Source: Lysobacteraceae bacterium 2PB
GTDB taxonomy: Bacteria > Pseudomonadota > Gammaproteobacteria > Xanthomonadales > Xanthomonadaceae
NCBI GenBank assembly: GCA_005502915.1
Contig: SCMT01000022.1
Location: 1-64,000 of the forward strand
DNA length: 64,000 nucleotides
Direction: 5' to 3'
The position numbers and the translations under genes were made by a program. Below are positions 40,882-55,431 of this stretch, piece by piece (the stretch's first letter is position 1; every line of letters begins with the position of its first letter). The notes under the pieces are model-generated. The model did not search any database. It was not told the origin of the DNA and saw only the letters and a list, made by a program, of their open reading frames with translations.

Positions 40882-41187
40882 ATGCCCAGCTCCCTGACGA
40901 ACGCCCAGATCCGATTCCTCCGTGGCCAGGCCCACGGCCTCAAGGCCATGCTCCAGGTGGGCGCCAAGGGGGTCACGGACGCCGTGGCGGCCGAAGTCGA
41001 TCTGGCGCTGGAGCACCACGAGCTGATCAAGATCCGCGTGGCCGCCGAGGATCGCGAGGCGCGCGACGCGATGATCGGCGACCTGGTCGAACGCACCGGT
41101 TCGGCGCTGGTCCAGCGCATCGGCAACGTCGCCGTGCTGTACCGGCAGAGCAAGGACCACCGCCAGATCGTGCTGCCGAGGGCCTGA
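40882..41187 (+). CDS. yhbY: YhbY-type CRM-domain RNA-binding protein
   Basis: 101 aa, a single CRS1/YhbY domain: [31 protein letters not shown] at the start, then the conserved ELIKIRV and IGNVAVLYR. It associates with pre-50S ribosomal particles. It is divergent from rlmE, the usual arrangement. The ATG at 40882 is the only start giving the canonical N-terminus. Confidence 0.93.
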   Translation: MPSSLTNAQIRFLRGQAHGLKAMLQVGAKGVTDAVAAEVDLALEHHELIKIRVAAEDREARDAMIGDLVERTGSALVQRIGNVAVLYRQSKDHRQIVLPRA

Positions 41188-41257
41188 CGGCAGCGCCGCC
41201 GGGCCTCGCGCCCGGCTCCGCCCCCTCCCGAGCCGCCTCTTCCGAGCCTGCCCGCCG

Positions 41258-41632
41258 ATGCTGCTCCATCTCGAACAGCCCGATTTCGACTACTTCCTGC
41301 GCGGCGCCGACGGTGCCCATGCGAAGGTCAACGAGCGCGAACTGCGCCGCAGCTTCATCCTCTCGCCCCGCCATCTGGTGGAAGACTGGCCGGTCCGCGA
41401 GGTGCGCGCGATGACGCCGGCCGACCTCGACCCCCTGCTCGCGCTGGATCCGGAGCTGGTCCTGCTCGGCAGCGGCGCGACCCAGGCCTTCCCGCCAGCG
41501 GCGACGATGGCCGCCTGCCTGTCGCGCGGCATCGGCCTGGAAACGATGACCAATGCCGCCGCCGCGCGCACATTCAACGTGCTGGCCAGCGAAGGCCGGC
41601 GCGTGGTCGCGGGCTTCGTGCTCGCCGGCTGA
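41258..41632 (+). CDS. Mth938-like domain protein (DUF498)
   Basis: 124 aa. The Mth938/NDUFAF3 fold is recognised from [41 protein letters not shown] and [32 protein letters not shown]. The human relative assists complex I assembly; the bacterial role is unknown. It begins 70 bases after yhbY and ends 4 bases before the M15 peptidase gene. Confidence 0.88.
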   Translation: MLLHLEQPDFDYFLRGADGAHAKVNERELRRSFILSPRHLVEDWPVREVRAMTPADLDPLLALDPELVLLGSGATQAFPPAATMAACLSRGIGLETMTNAAAARTFNVLASEGRRVVAGFVLAG

Positions 41633-41636
41633 GCCG

Positions 41637-42257
41637 ATGGCCGGGCGTCGGCCGCCGGGCCATCGGCCCTGGCTCGTCCTCGCATTCTCAGTTCTGCTCC
41701 CCGCCTGCGACGACGTGTCGCAGCGCCCACCTGCGAAACCCCGCTTCGAGGCCTGGACCGATACCGGGCATCGCGAGCAGGTGGCCGCCTATCGCGCGCA
41801 TCTCGAACGCCAGGCGCTGGCGGAGGTGATGCCGATGGAAGCCCTGCTCAGGACGTCGCGGCGCTGGCGCATCTGCCTGCACGACGAATTCGCCACGCCC
41901 CCGCCCGCACTGCAGCCGAACATCGAACCGACCCTGCGCCTGGTCGCACGGCTGCAGGAAGCCGGGCTGCTCGATCCGACGCTGGCGCGTTCGGGCTGGC
42001 GCGACCCGCGCGTGAATCGCTGCGCAGGCGGCGCTTCGGGGAGCAAGCACCTGCAGAACAACGCCATCGATTTCGATCTGCCCGAACGCGCCGACGGTGT
42101 GGCGAAGTTGTGCGCGTGGTGGCGCACGCACGGCGGGAAGGCAAGGATGGGACTGGGCTTCTACACGCCCACGGCGATCCATATCGACACGTCGGGCTTC
42201 CGCACCTGGGGCAGCGATCGCACGCGACGCAGCTCGCTGTGCGTCACGCCACGCTGA
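41637..42257 (+). CDS. Peptidase M15-family D-Ala-D-Ala carboxypeptidase-like lipoprotein
   Basis: 206 aa. The N-terminus is a probable lipoprotein signal (RPWLVLAFSVLLPAC), though Pro before Ala-Cys is unusual for a lipobox. The catalytic domain carries the M15 zinc pattern: H and D in SGSKHLQNNAIDFDLP and the second His in AIHIDTSGFRTWG. The acidic residue between them is not certain. It may trim peptidoglycan stem peptides. It follows the Mth938-like gene closely, probably in one transcript, and converges on the esterase gene. Confidence 0.8.
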   Translation: MAGRRPPGHRPWLVLAFSVLLPACDDVSQRPPAKPRFEAWTDTGHREQVAAYRAHLERQALAEVMPMEALLRTSRRWRICLHDEFATPPPALQPNIEPTLRLVARLQEAGLLDPTLARSGWRDPRVNRCAGGASGSKHLQNNAIDFDLPERADGVAKLCAWWRTHGGKARMGLGFYTPTAIHIDTSGFRTWGSDRTRRSSLCVTPR

Positions 42258-42263
42258 CGCGCG

Positions 42264-43109
42264 TCAGCGCGGCTGCGGCGCGAACAGCGCGCGGAACGCG
42301 CGCAGCGCCGCCGGGTGATAGACCGTGCCGTGGGTTTCCTCCGGCAGCGACTGGAAATGCCAGACCAGTCCCTTCGGTGCAGCGTCCTGCAGCACCACCG
42401 GCACCCAGACCACCACCTCAGCGATCATCGGTTCGCTGCTGGTCGCGACGAACAGTTTCGCCTGGAGGTCGGGATGCGCGCCGAGGAAGCCCCGGAAGCC
42501 CTTCATCCAGGCCTTGTCGTTCCACCACAGCATCGGGTCGATCGCGATGTAGGCGTCGAACATCTCGGGCGCGAGCACCAGGGTGTCGAGAATGAACAGA
42601 CCCGCGGCGGATTCGCCGATGATCGCGGTCTCCCCGGTGGTGCGATAGCGGCGATCGATCTCCGGCATCAGTTCGTCGCGGATGAACGCGCGGAAGGTCG
42701 CGGCGCCGCCGACGACGGGAGCGATCTTGCGATCCGACACCACTTCGGTCGGACCGGTCATGTCGCGACGACGCTGGGTGTTCTCGATGCCCACCAGCAT
42801 GAACGGACGCATGGTGCCGTTCGCCATGGATACCTGCATCAGACCGGCGACGTGGAGGAAATCCTCGGCGATGCCGCCGTCGGGCATGTACAGCACCGGG
42901 ACCTTCACATCGGCGCGTTCGCGGTAGCCGGCGGGCAGGTAGACGTTGATGCGACGCGTCTCGCCCATCACCTTCGAATCGAGGGTGAAGGTCTCGCCGA
43001 TCGGCAGCGGCTGCGATGCGGTGGATGTCGCCTGGGCGGCGGCAGACAGCGCCGGCGCGATGAGGGCAACAAAGAACAGGCAGAGCACGGCGAGTCCATG
43101 GCGCAGCAT
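42264..43109 (-). CDS. Exported alpha/beta-hydrolase esterase (IroE/esterase-D-like)
   Basis: 281 aa. A signal peptide (about 1-25, ending SAAAQA) precedes a putative-esterase domain. The nucleophile is the Ser in IIGESAAGLF (G-x-S-x-x-G). PVLYMPDGGIAEDFLHVAG forms the oxyanion region, and the catalytic His is likely in ETHGTVYHPAAL. Relatives hydrolyse siderophore esters or acyl esters. It sits directly after nlpD, where rpoS is found in many gammaproteobacteria. Confidence 0.85.
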   Translation of the reverse strand: MLRHGLAVLCLFFVALIAPALSAAAQATSTASQPLPIGETFTLDSKVMGETRRINVYLPAGYRERADVKVPVLYMPDGGIAEDFLHVAGLMQVSMANGTMRPFMLVGIENTQRRRDMTGPTEVVSDRKIAPVVGGAATFRAFIRDELMPEIDRRYRTTGETAIIGESAAGLFILDTLVLAPEMFDAYIAIDPMLWWNDKAWMKGFRGFLGAHPDLQAKLFVATSSEPMIAEVVVWVPVVLQDAAPKGLVWHFQSLPEETHGTVYHPAALRAFRALFAPQPR

Positions 43110-43141
43110 CGACGGTTCCTTGCGGACGTTGAAGCGGGAGG

Positions 43142-44017
43142 TCAGCGTTTCGGCAGCGCCAGCAGCGGATCCTGCGGCTTGCCGTTGTAGCGGATCTCGA
43201 AATGCAGCATGTCGCGCGAGGCGCCGCTGCGACCCATTTCGGCGATCTGTTCACCCGCCTTCACGCGCTGGCCTTCGTTGACCAGGCGCGCGCGGTTGTG
43301 ACCGTAGGCCGACAGCCATTGTTCGCTGTGCTTGATGATGATCAGTTCGCCGTAACCGACAAGGCCGGCACCGGAATAGACGACCACGCCATCGGCGGCG
43401 GCGCGCACCGGAGCGCCGCTCTTGCCGGCGATGTCGATGCCCTGGCGGGTGGGATCGCCGGCGATGAAGCGGCCGACGATGCTGCCGTCGGCCGGCCAGC
43501 GCCAGGCGAAACCCGCGTCGGGCGCGGGCGCGACGACCGGGGCGGGAGGCTTGCCCAAACCGGTTCCCGGCGCGGGCCGCGTCGGCGTCGTCGCGACCGG
43601 ACGCGTGCCGGGCTTGTCGCCGGCAGGCTTGTCGGTGGCAGGTTTGGCCGTGGCCGGGCTCGTTCCGCCCTGCGCGGGCCGGGTCGCTGCTGTCTGTGGC
43701 GGAGTGTTGTTGGGCCGCGCCGGCTTCGGCGCTTCCGGAGCGGACAGGCGCAGGGTCTGACCGGGATGGATGGTGTACGGCGGCGCGATGCGGTTCCACA
43801 TCGCGAGATCGAGCGCGCTCACGCCATGCGCTTTCGCGATGCGGTACAGCGTGTCGCCCCTGCGCACGGTGACGCTCTTGCCGCTGGCCGGCGGCCGGGA
43901 AGGCGTCGATGAGGCCGGCGTCCTCGACGCCGACGGGCTGCGCACCACGGTGGTCTTCGCGCAACCGGCGAGCATCAGCATTCCGGCGAGCACCGCTGCA
44001 ACTGCGATGCGCAGCAT
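43142..44017 (-). CDS. nlpD: NlpD-type LysM/LytM lipoprotein
   Basis: 291 aa. The lipobox LMLAGC (about 13-18) is followed by a LysM domain (VRRGDTLYRIAKAHGVSALDLAMWN), a long Pro/Thr/Ala linker (about 105-165) and a LytM domain. The LytM active site is degenerate: RQGIDIAG replaces the H-x-x-x-D of true M23 peptidases, as in NlpD and EnvC, which activate amidases instead of cutting murein. An alternative GTG at 44044, overlapping the upstream stop, has a GAGGG site and would add 9 residues. Confidence 0.92.
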   Translation of the reverse strand: MLRIAVAAVLAGMLMLAGCAKTTVVRSPSASRTPASSTPSRPPASGKSVTVRRGDTLYRIAKAHGVSALDLAMWNRIAPPYTIHPGQTLRLSAPEAPKPARPNNTPPQTAATRPAQGGTSPATAKPATDKPAGDKPGTRPVATTPTRPAPGTGLGKPPAPVVAPAPDAGFAWRWPADGSIVGRFIAGDPTRQGIDIAGKSGAPVRAAADGVVVYSGAGLVGYGELIIIKHSEQWLSAYGHNRARLVNEGQRVKAGEQIAEMGRSGASRDMLHFEIRYNGKPQDPLLALPKR

Positions 44018-44040
44018 CGTCCCGGTGGCAGCGGCGCGGA

Positions 44041-44679
44041 TCACAGGCCGACCCTCTGCAGCAGTTCGCGCACGGCCAGGCCGCCGCCGCTGATCAGCAC
44101 GCCGAAATAGATCATGGTGCCGATGCTGGCCAGGTGACCGAGCAGCACGGCGACGCCGTCGCGCTGGATGAAGCCGATGGCGTACAGCAGCAACGCCAGT
44201 GCGGGCAGCGTGTTGCTGAAGGGCACGAAGCCGAAGGGCGCCATCAGCAGCAGGGCCGCGAGGATGAAGGCGAGGTCGTTCACCAGTCGCACCGGGACGC
44301 CATCGGCGAGCACGCGCAGGCGATGCGGGCGGCTGATCTTCTCGAGGCGTCGCACCCAGACCAGCCCGCCGATCAGGCCCGGACGCAGCTTGTCGGCGGG
44401 CAGTGCGCGGGTGCGCAGGCGCTGCGGCAGCCACAGCGGACGACCGATCAGGCGGCTGATGCCGACCAGCAGGATCGCCGCGCCGAACACGGTGCTGACC
44501 CCGGGAATCGAAACGGGAATGAGGAACACCAGGGTCAGCAGGATGGTGACCAGCAGCAGGCCTTCGTCGCCGAACACGTCGAGCAGTTCCTGCAGGCTCA
44601 GGGCGTCGGGCGGGAGCTTGTCGATGACGGTGGCGAGCTGTTCGCCGAGGGAAGCATCGGGAAACGGGGTCTTCGTCAT
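44041..44679 (-). CDS. ExoD-family membrane protein (exopolysaccharide synthesis)
   Basis: 212 aa with about four membrane segments. SLQELLDVFGDEGLLLVTILLTLVFLIPVSIPGVSTVFG is characteristic of the ExoD family, and LVNDLAFILAALLLMAPFGFVPFSNTLPALALLLYAIG is the conserved second half. Named for Rhizobium ExoD, with no proven reaction. It lies between pcm and nlpD, one base of overlap with pcm, so it is translated with them. Confidence 0.85.
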   Translation of the reverse strand: MTKTPFPDASLGEQLATVIDKLPPDALSLQELLDVFGDEGLLLVTILLTLVFLIPVSIPGVSTVFGAAILLVGISRLIGRPLWLPQRLRTRALPADKLRPGLIGGLVWVRRLEKISRPHRLRVLADGVPVRLVNDLAFILAALLLMAPFGFVPFSNTLPALALLLYAIGFIQRDGVAVLLGHLASIGTMIYFGVLISGGGLAVRELLQRVGL

Positions 44680-45362
44680 CAGTCCACCATGCCCGAGAGC
44701 AGCGGCACGAACACCACCGAAGCCAGTTCGACGCGCTCGATCGCGCCATCTGCGCCCTTGCGCAGTTTCACAAGCGACTGCCCGCCACTGCCGCCCACCG
44801 GCGCGACCAACGTGCCGCCGGGCGCGAGTTGTTCGGTCAGGGAATCTACCAGCGCCGGCGCAGCCGCGGTGACCACGATGGCATCGAACGGGCCGTTCTC
44901 GGGCCAGCCGATGCGGCCGTCGTCGTGCTTGCTGCGCACGTTCAGGCCGAGATTGCGGAAACGCTTGCGCGCGGTGCGCAGCAGGTCGCCGATGCGTTCG
45001 ACCGTATGCACCTCCAGGCCCAGCGCGGCGAGGATCGCGGCCTGGTAGCCGGAGCCGGTGCCGACCTCCAGCACCTTCTTCGGCTGAGCACCGTCCTCGA
45101 ACAGCGCCTCGGTCATGCGCGCGACCACCCAGGGCTGCGAGATGGTCTGGCCATGGCCGATCGGCAGCGCGTTGTCCTCGTAGGCGCGCGCGGCCAGGGC
45201 TTCGTCGACGAACAGGTGTCGCGGCACGGTGCGGATCGCGTTGAGCACGCGTTCGTCGCGGATGCCCTGCTCTCTCAGGCGCTCAATCAGGCGATCGCGC
45301 ACGCGCTGCGAGGTCATGCCCATGCCGATGGCTTCGGGCTGCAGGCGCATGCGCGCGGTCAT
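44679..45362 (-). CDS. pcm: Protein-L-isoaspartate O-methyltransferase
   Basis: 227 aa. SAM motif [18 protein letters not shown], preceded by [15 protein letters not shown], the isoaspartate-binding stretch. It repairs isoaspartyl residues in aged proteins. The ATG at 45362 overlaps the surE stop by four bases. surE-pcm is a conserved stationary-phase pair. Confidence 0.96.
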   Translation of the reverse strand: MTARMRLQPEAIGMGMTSQRVRDRLIERLREQGIRDERVLNAIRTVPRHLFVDEALAARAYEDNALPIGHGQTISQPWVVARMTEALFEDGAQPKKVLEVGTGSGYQAAILAALGLEVHTVERIGDLLRTARKRFRNLGLNVRSKHDDGRIGWPENGPFDAIVVTAAAPALVDSLTEQLAPGGTLVAPVGGSGGQSLVKLRKGADGAIERVELASVVFVPLLSGMVD

Positions 45363-46159
45363 GCGTCGCCCTCGTTCGACACGACATCTTCGCGGAGCGA
45401 CGCCGCAAGCCCCCCCACCCAGCTGGCGACGTGCTCCAGCGCCTGGTAGCGGGTCAGGTCGACATGGATCGGGGTGATCGAGATGCAGCCGCGGCGCACG
45501 GCGTGGAAATCCGTGCCGGGGCCGGCGTCCTGCTCGGGGCCGGCGGCGCCGATCCACCACCACTGGCGGCCGCGCGGGTCTTCCTGCGGCGTGCACGCTT
45601 CGGCGCGATGGCGGTTGCCCAGCCGGGTGACCTCGAAGCCGGCGATCTCGTCCCAGGGCAGGTCGGGGACGTTCACGTTCAGGATGGTGTCGGCCGGCAG
45701 CGGATCGACGCGCAGGCGCGCGACGATCTCGGCGGCGGCGCGCGCGGCGGTCTCGTAGTGCAGGCCCTTGTGGTCGGCGGTGACCAGCGAGACCGCGACC
45801 GCCGGCAGGCCGAGGAACCGGCCTTCCATCGCAGCGGCCACGGTGCCGGAATAGATCACGTCGTCGCCGAGATTGGCGGTGTTGTTGATGCCGGAGACCA
45901 CGATGTCCGGCTCGCGCTCGAGCATGCCGGTGATGGCCACGTGGACGCAGTCGGTGGGCGTGCCGTGGACGCGCCAGGTGGCATCGTCCTGGCGGACCAC
46001 GCGGATCGGCATGTCGAGGGTCAGCGAGTTGCTGGCGCCGGAGCGGTCGCGATCCGGCGCGACCACCAGCACCTCGTGCCCCGCCGAGCGCAGGCCCTCG
46101 GCCAGAACCCGGATGCCGGGGGCGTCGACGCCATCGTCGTTGCTGACCAGGATGCGCAT
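45359..46159 (-). CDS. surE: 5'/3'-nucleotidase SurE
   Basis: 266 aa. The N-terminal metal site [16 protein letters not shown] and the motifs [14 protein letters not shown] and [25 protein letters not shown] are intact. It removes phosphate from nucleoside monophosphates and short polyphosphate. First gene of surE-pcm-exoD-nlpD, divergent from the Smr gene. Confidence 0.97.
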   Translation of the reverse strand: MRILVSNDDGVDAPGIRVLAEGLRSAGHEVLVVAPDRDRSGASNSLTLDMPIRVVRQDDATWRVHGTPTDCVHVAITGMLEREPDIVVSGINNTANLGDDVIYSGTVAAAMEGRFLGLPAVAVSLVTADHKGLHYETAARAAAEIVARLRVDPLPADTILNVNVPDLPWDEIAGFEVTRLGNRHRAEACTPQEDPRGRQWWWIGAAGPEQDAGPGTDFHAVRRGCISITPIHVDLTRYQALEHVASWVGGLAASLREDVVSNEGDA

Positions 46160-46299
46160 GCGGTCTCGGCTCGAAAAAACAAAGCCGAATCATATCCAAT
46201 CGCAGCGGTCATCCGCACCCTGCGTGCCGCACGGAGGGCGCGGCATGCGTCGCGATCGGCGGAATTCGTGGTGTCCGCGAAGCCTGCTAGCATCCCTGC

Positions 46300-46839
46300 A
46301 TGAACGCGCAGACGCCTCCCGACGACGACGACGCCGCCCTGTTCCGCACCGCGATCGGGCCGGTGCGCGAACTGCCGGCGCCGCCGGCACCGCCTCCGAA
46401 GCCCAGGCCGCGACCGACCACGCGCATGCGCGACCTCGACGAAGCGGATGCACGCAGCGAGTTCCAGCGCGCGCTCGACGAAGTCCCGCTGCTGGCCGGC
46501 GACACCCTCAGCCATCGCCGCGACGAGGTGCCGCCGCGCGTACTCAGGCGACTGGCGCGGGGCGAATACGCGGCACAGGACGAACTCGACCTGCATCTGG
46601 CCGCCAGCGCGCAGGCCGAGGCGATGCTGCGTCGGTTCCTGCGCGAAACCGTGGACGCCGGCCATACCTGCGTGCGCGTGATCCACGGCAAGGGGCTGCA
46701 TGCGCCCGATGGCGTGCCGACGCTCAAGAACCTGGTCGACCGCCTGCTCCGCCAGCGTGCGGACGTCCTGGCGTTCCACTCGGCGCCGCCCGCGCAGGGC
46801 GGCACCGGCGCGGTGCTGGTGCTGCTGGCCGCGCGCTGA
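46300..46839 (+). CDS. Smr-domain protein (SmrB/YfcN-like)
   Basis: 179 aa. A Pro-rich N-terminus (ELPAPPAPPPKPRPRP) is followed by the Smr fold: EYAAQDELDLHLAASAQAEAMLRRFL and CVRVIHGKGLHAPDG, the nuclease signature. Gammaproteobacterial SmrB cleaves mRNA between collided ribosomes; assignment to that role is by family. It is divergent from surE across 140 bases. Confidence 0.9.
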   Translation: MNAQTPPDDDDAALFRTAIGPVRELPAPPAPPPKPRPRPTTRMRDLDEADARSEFQRALDEVPLLAGDTLSHRRDEVPPRVLRRLARGEYAAQDELDLHLAASAQAEAMLRRFLRETVDAGHTCVRVIHGKGLHAPDGVPTLKNLVDRLLRQRADVLAFHSAPPAQGGTGAVLVLLAAR

Positions 46840-46853
46840 CGCAGCGACGCCGA

Positions 46854-47102
46854 TCAGTCGTTCTTGACGTCGACGTTGCGCTTCACCGGCTTGTGCACCC
46901 AGTGCACGGTGATGCCCCGACGACGCGCGGTGCGTTCGACATAGGCAATGTAGGCGTCGTCCTCTTCGATGCGCGGCGAGTACTTCGTGCCCGGCGGCGC
47001 CGGTTTCGCGGCGGGCGCCAGGGCCGACTCGCTGGTGGTGGCGCAGCCCGACAGCGACAAACCGACGGCCAGCGCGAGCGACAGGCGGATGCAGGTGTTC
47101 AT
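46854..47102 (-). CDS. Small lipoprotein, 82 aa
   Basis: A lipoprotein signal (MNTCIRLSLALAVGLSLSGC) gives Cys at residue 20. The 62-residue mature part includes a Pro/Ala linker and a basic C-terminal helix (AYVERTARRRGITVHWVHKPVKR). The family is not recognised. It lies in the space between truD and the convergent Smr gene. The start is set by the lipobox. Confidence 0.8.
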   Translation of the reverse strand: MNTCIRLSLALAVGLSLSGCATTSESALAPAAKPAPPGTKYSPRIEEDDAYIAYVERTARRRGITVHWVHKPVKRNVDVKND

Positions 47103-47266
47103 GGGGGAACCTCCGGTGGACGGTGGATGCGCGACGGCACCGTGCCCTGCCCGGCGCAAGGCGCCATCGAGGCGGTTATACGCCCATACGGAACCCTCGG
47201 CCTCTGTCGTTGCGGCTTTCCGATGAACGGCCGGCCCGCGACCGGATCCCATGAGCGCCTCGGGCG

Positions 47267-48337
47267 TCAGACCGGCCCGGCAAGCCCGGAGGCGTCGGTC
47301 ACCTCGCCCAGCTCGGCCAGCACGGTCGTCGCATAGCAGCCCGGCGGCAGGCTGAAACGCAGGCGCAGCATGGACGGCGCGGGCCAGTCCCACGCCATGT
47401 CGGACGGCCGCAGGCGCAGCGCGCGCCGCTCCTGTTCCAACCCGGCGCGCTCCAGGCCGTCGCGGAGCGCCAGCGCTTGTTCGTCCGACAAAGCCGCGAG
47501 CTCCAGCGCCTTCGCCGCAGCCTCGCTGCGCAGTTCGCCCCGGCCCCACAGCGGGCCGCTCGGATGGATGTCGAACGCGGCCAGCCGTGCAGCCAGGGCG
47601 TCGCTCCACGGCTCCGGACCGAACACGCTGCGGCTGCCGTCGAGCGACCAGACCTCGCCATCCAGCGGTACGTCCCAATGCGCTGCGGCCACGCGCGCGG
47701 ACAGCACGCGATTGAACAGTTCCGAACGCGCGGCGGACAACAGGTGCGTACGCTCCTCGCGCGGCACGCGCCGACCGGCGAACATCGCCAGCGCCTTGTC
47801 GAGATTGCGCCCGCCGCGCCCGAACCGCTGTTCGCCGAAATAGTTCGGCACGCCGCGCGCGGCGATCGCCTGCAGGCGCGCCTCGATCGCCGCCGCATCG
47901 CCCTCGACCTCGCGCAGGGTCAGCACGAAGCGGTTGCCCGCCAGCGCCCCGCGCGGCAGCTTGCGCGAATGCCAGGCGTGCGCAAGCACCTTGAGCTCGT
48001 CGGACTGCAGGGTCGCGATGTCGGGCGCGATCTTCTTCGGAATCCACACGCTGAACCGCTGGCGTGTGACGGCATGGCGATCCTTCAGCCCGGCGTAACC
48101 GATCGCCGATTCCGCCACGCCCGCCCACTGCGCGATCCGCTTCGCGGCGAAGGCCGTGTTCATGCCGCGCTTTTCGATCGTCAGCAGCAGGTGCTCGCCC
48201 GCGCCGCTGGCCTCGAAGGCATCGATCTCCTCGACGATGAAGTCCTCGGGCGTCGTGCGCATCCGCGCCACCAGCCCGGGGGCGCCATGCGCGCGCGCAA
48301 GCCCGTCGCCGCGCGGCGTATCCGTTGCCTCGCTCAC
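47267..48337 (-). CDS. truD: tRNA pseudouridine(13) synthase TruD
   Basis: 356 aa. The family motifs [29 protein letters not shown], and [18 protein letters not shown] (catalytic Asp in KDR) are present, as is [11 protein letters not shown]. It makes pseudouridine 13 in tRNA-Glu. The GTG at 48337 is chosen because it overlaps the ispF stop (GTGA) and gives VSEATD; another GTG at 48355 adds six residues. Confidence 0.95.
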   Translation of the reverse strand: MSEATDTPRGDGLARAHGAPGLVARMRTTPEDFIVEEIDAFEASGAGEHLLLTIEKRGMNTAFAAKRIAQWAGVAESAIGYAGLKDRHAVTRQRFSVWIPKKIAPDIATLQSDELKVLAHAWHSRKLPRGALAGNRFVLTLREVEGDAAAIEARLQAIAARGVPNYFGEQRFGRGGRNLDKALAMFAGRRVPREERTHLLSAARSELFNRVLSARVAAAHWDVPLDGEVWSLDGSRSVFGPEPWSDALAARLAAFDIHPSGPLWGRGELRSEAAAKALELAALSDEQALALRDGLERAGLEQERRALRLRPSDMAWDWPAPSMLRLRFSLPPGCYATTVLAELGEVTDASGLAGPV

Positions 48338-48822
48338 GCGCGCACCAGCAGGCACACCGCCTGCGCGGCGATGCCCTCGCCGCGACCGGTGAAACCGAGC
48401 ATCTCGGTGGTCGTCGCCTTCACGCTGACCTCATCGACCCCGATGCCCAGGTCGAGCGCGATCAGCCGGCGCATCTCGTCCGCATGCGGCCCGACCTTCG
48501 GCCGCTCGCAGATCACGGTGATGTCGGCGTTGCCGACCTTCCAGCCGAGGTTGCGGACCAGGTGATCGCAATGGCGCACGAAAGCGCGGCTGTCGGCGCC
48601 CTTCCACTGCGGATCGCTCGGCGGGAAATGCCGGCCGATGTCGCCCAGCGCCAGCGCGCCGAGCATGGCGTCGCACAGCGCATGCAGCACCACGTCACCG
48701 TCGCTGTGCGCCACGATGCCGCGCGCGTGCGGCACGCGCACGCCGCCGAGCATCACGTGATCGCCCTCGCCGAAGGCGTGGACGTCGAAACCCTGGCCGA
48801 TGCGGATGGAAACCGAATTCAT
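48334..48822 (-). CDS. ispF: 2-C-methyl-D-erythritol 2,4-cyclodiphosphate synthase
   Basis: 162 aa, standard length. The metal ligands lie in [15 protein letters not shown] (Asp and His) and [29 protein letters not shown] is the conserved core. MEP-pathway isoprenoid precursor enzyme. It lies 3 bases after the zinc-ribbon gene and overlaps truD. Confidence 0.97.
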   Translation of the reverse strand: MNSVSIRIGQGFDVHAFGEGDHVMLGGVRVPHARGIVAHSDGDVVLHALCDAMLGALALGDIGRHFPPSDPQWKGADSRAFVRHCDHLVRNLGWKVGNADITVICERPKVGPHADEMRRLIALDLGIGVDEVSVKATTTEMLGFTGRGEGIAAQAVCLLVRA

Positions 48823-48825
48823 GTC

Positions 48826-49530
48826 CTATTCCTCGTTGGATGGCATGCGGCGCTCGATCCTCGCGAGCGCCGCCAGCACCTTGTTGCGATGCCTCGCGGA
48901 TTTCAACCATGCAGGAAGACGCGAAACGAAACCGGTGTTCGCGACCACCGCACCTTCGCGCAGGCGCGCCGCCACGTAGCGCGTCAACTCGGCCTGGTGG
49001 CCGGCGTTGTAGGCCCAGACCGACCTGCCCTGCATGACCGGCTCGCTGCGCGCGAGGCGCATTCCCGTCGCAGGCTCGTGACCGACCTCGTTATCGCCCA
49101 TCGGCACGATGGACAAGGTCAGCTCGGACTCGTGTCTGCATCCGGGACAGCGCACACGGACCTGTCGGGTCACGAAACCATGGCCGGCATCGAGTCGCTT
49201 GCAGTAGGTCAAACCGCGCGCGCCGCAGTACCCGCAGCTGCGCTGCCCCTGGGCGCAGCTGGCACCGAACCAATCCACTCCCGGCTGGAGGGGCGAGGCA
49301 TATCGGTAGAGCGGCACGCCGCGCACGTCCAGGTGGCAGCCATGGCAATGGAACGAGGCCGTGATCCGCGAAGTGTCGTCGATCCGCAGGTAACGCACCT
49401 TGCCGACGCGGCCGCATCGCGGGCAGAGCACGTCGCAGGACTCGCCGAGGAAATGCCATGCGTACGCCCCGTGATCGACGTGCCGCCTTGGAAGCCGGGC
49501 AGCCGCGCGTTCGGCCGCTCGGAGGCTCAT
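48826..49530 (-). CDS. Zinc-ribbon protein inserted between ispD and ispF
   Basis: 234 aa. Several Cys pairs can form zinc ribbons: CPRCG (about 34-38), CHGC (about 61-64), CGYCG (about 97-101) and CPGC (about 126-129). The C-terminal half holds [21 protein letters not shown] and [23 protein letters not shown], a helical domain I have seen beside zinc ribbons in uncharacterised, nucleic-acid-related proteins; no enzyme motif is visible. Its ATG overlaps the ispD stop by four bases. ispD and ispF are normally adjacent or fused, so this is an extra gene in the operon. DNA or RNA binding is a guess. Confidence 0.8.
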   Translation of the reverse strand: MSLRAAERAAARLPRRHVDHGAYAWHFLGESCDVLCPRCGRVGKVRYLRIDDTSRITASFHCHGCHLDVRGVPLYRYASPLQPGVDWFGASCAQGQRSCGYCGARGLTYCKRLDAGHGFVTRQVRVRCPGCRHESELTLSIVPMGDNEVGHEPATGMRLARSEPVMQGRSVWAYNAGHQAELTRYVAARLREGAVVANTGFVSRLPAWLKSARHRNKVLAALARIERRMPSNEE

Positions 49531-50216
49531 CGCTTCGCCAACTCGAACTCGAACCGCGCCAGGTCCGCCGGCGTGGTGACCTTGAAATTGTCCTCGCGGC
49601 CTTCGACCAGCAGCGGACGCAGGCCGTGGCGCTCCATCGCCATCGCCTCGTCGGTGATGGCCACGCCGGCAGCGTGCGCGGCGTCGAGCGCCTTCGAGAG
49701 CTGCAGGCGGCGGAACATCTGCGGGGTGAACGCGCGCCACAGGCGCTCGCGCGGCTCGGTGCCGTCGATGCCGCCGTCGTCGCCGGCACGCTTGAGCGTG
49801 TCGCGCACGGGCGCGGCGAGGATGGCGCCGACCGGATCCGCGCGTCCCAGGTCGAGCAGACGGTCGAGATCGGCATGCGCGAGGTTCGGACGCGCGGCAT
49901 CGTGGACCAGCACGAAATCGTCCTGGCGGACGTCGTCGGGCAAGGCGTTCACGCCGGCCAGCACCGAATCCGCGCGCTCGGCGCCGCCGATGCAGGTCAG
50001 CACCGGCTTGCCGGCGAGTTCGCTCCAGCCGGGCCAATGCGCATCGTCGGCCGCGAGCACGACCATGGCGCCGGCGATCGAGGGATGCGAGAGCAGCGCC
50101 TGCAGGGTCCATGCGATCAGCGGCTGGCCGCCGACCTGCAGGTACTGCTTCGGCAATTCGCTGCCGTAACGCGTGCCGCGACCGGCGGCAGGCACGACCG
50201 CCCACAGCCCGCTCAC
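49527..50216 (-). CDS. ispD: 2-C-methyl-D-erythritol 4-phosphate cytidylyltransferase
   Basis: 229 aa from a GTG overlapping the ftsB stop. CTP-binding signature [24 protein letters not shown], then [11 protein letters not shown] and [14 protein letters not shown]-pathway enzyme. Gene order ftsB-ispD is conserved in gammaproteobacteria. Confidence 0.96.
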   Translation of the reverse strand: MSGLWAVVPAAGRGTRYGSELPKQYLQVGGQPLIAWTLQALLSHPSIAGAMVVLAADDAHWPGWSELAGKPVLTCIGGAERADSVLAGVNALPDDVRQDDFVLVHDAARPNLAHADLDRLLDLGRADPVGAILAAPVRDTLKRAGDDGGIDGTEPRERLWRAFTPQMFRRLQLSKALDAAHAAGVAITDEAMAMERHGLRPLLVEGREDNFKVTTPADLARFEFELAKR

Positions 50217-50554
50217 GGCGACGGCGCCTCGTCGACGGCGGCAGGCACTTCCACCGAGGCCGGTGGCTCCACGACGCGATGGAAGGTTTCGCCCGGCTTG
50301 ATCATGCCCAGCTCGCTGCGCGCGCGCTCCTCGGCCGCCGCTTCGCCGGACTTGAGGTTCTCGACCTCGGCGGCGAGCAGATCGTTGCGCTGCGCCAGGC
50401 CGCGGTTCTCCGCAGCCTGGCGATCGACCTGCGATTGCAGGTTCGCGGTGGCGACCGCGCCGCCCTCGCCGAACCACAGGCGGTACTGCAGCCACGCGAG
50501 CAGCGCGAACAGCAGCAGCGCGATGATCCGGAGCGGGCGGGCGGCGTCGTTCAT
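50213..50554 (-). CDS. ftsB: Cell-division protein FtsB
   Basis: 113 aa. One membrane anchor ([19 protein letters not shown]) is followed by a leucine-zipper-like coiled coil (about 35-75) and the conserved [15 protein letters not shown] motif. It joins FtsQ and FtsL at the septum. Ten bases after eno, as in relatives. The Pro/Val/Ala tail is longer than usual. Confidence 0.95.
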   Translation of the reverse strand: MNDAARPLRIIALLLFALLAWLQYRLWFGEGGAVATANLQSQVDRQAAENRGLAQRNDLLAAEVENLKSGEAAAEERARSELGMIKPGETFHRVVEPPASVEVPAAVDEAPSP

Positions 50555-50564
50555 CCGCGCAGCA

Positions 50565-55241
<4,677 letters not shown>

Positions 55242-55431
55242 GGTGCTTCCGGTGGCCCGCTGCGCCCGGATGGGCGGTGTCTTCGGGGCGCAGGCACCAT
55301 AGCGCCGCGTGCCGGACTGCGCCATGAACACCCCCGCCGCAGCTGAACGGCTTGACCCGCCACCCCGCTGCCGCCAAGCTCGCCGGCCACGGCCGCGCCT
55401 CCTCCGGCCTCCCCCCGATTTCCAGACACGC

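Noticed and set aside
43142-44017. Active M23 endopeptidase
   Set aside because: The first zinc-ligand His is absent (RQGIDIAG), as in NlpD activators; called NlpD instead.
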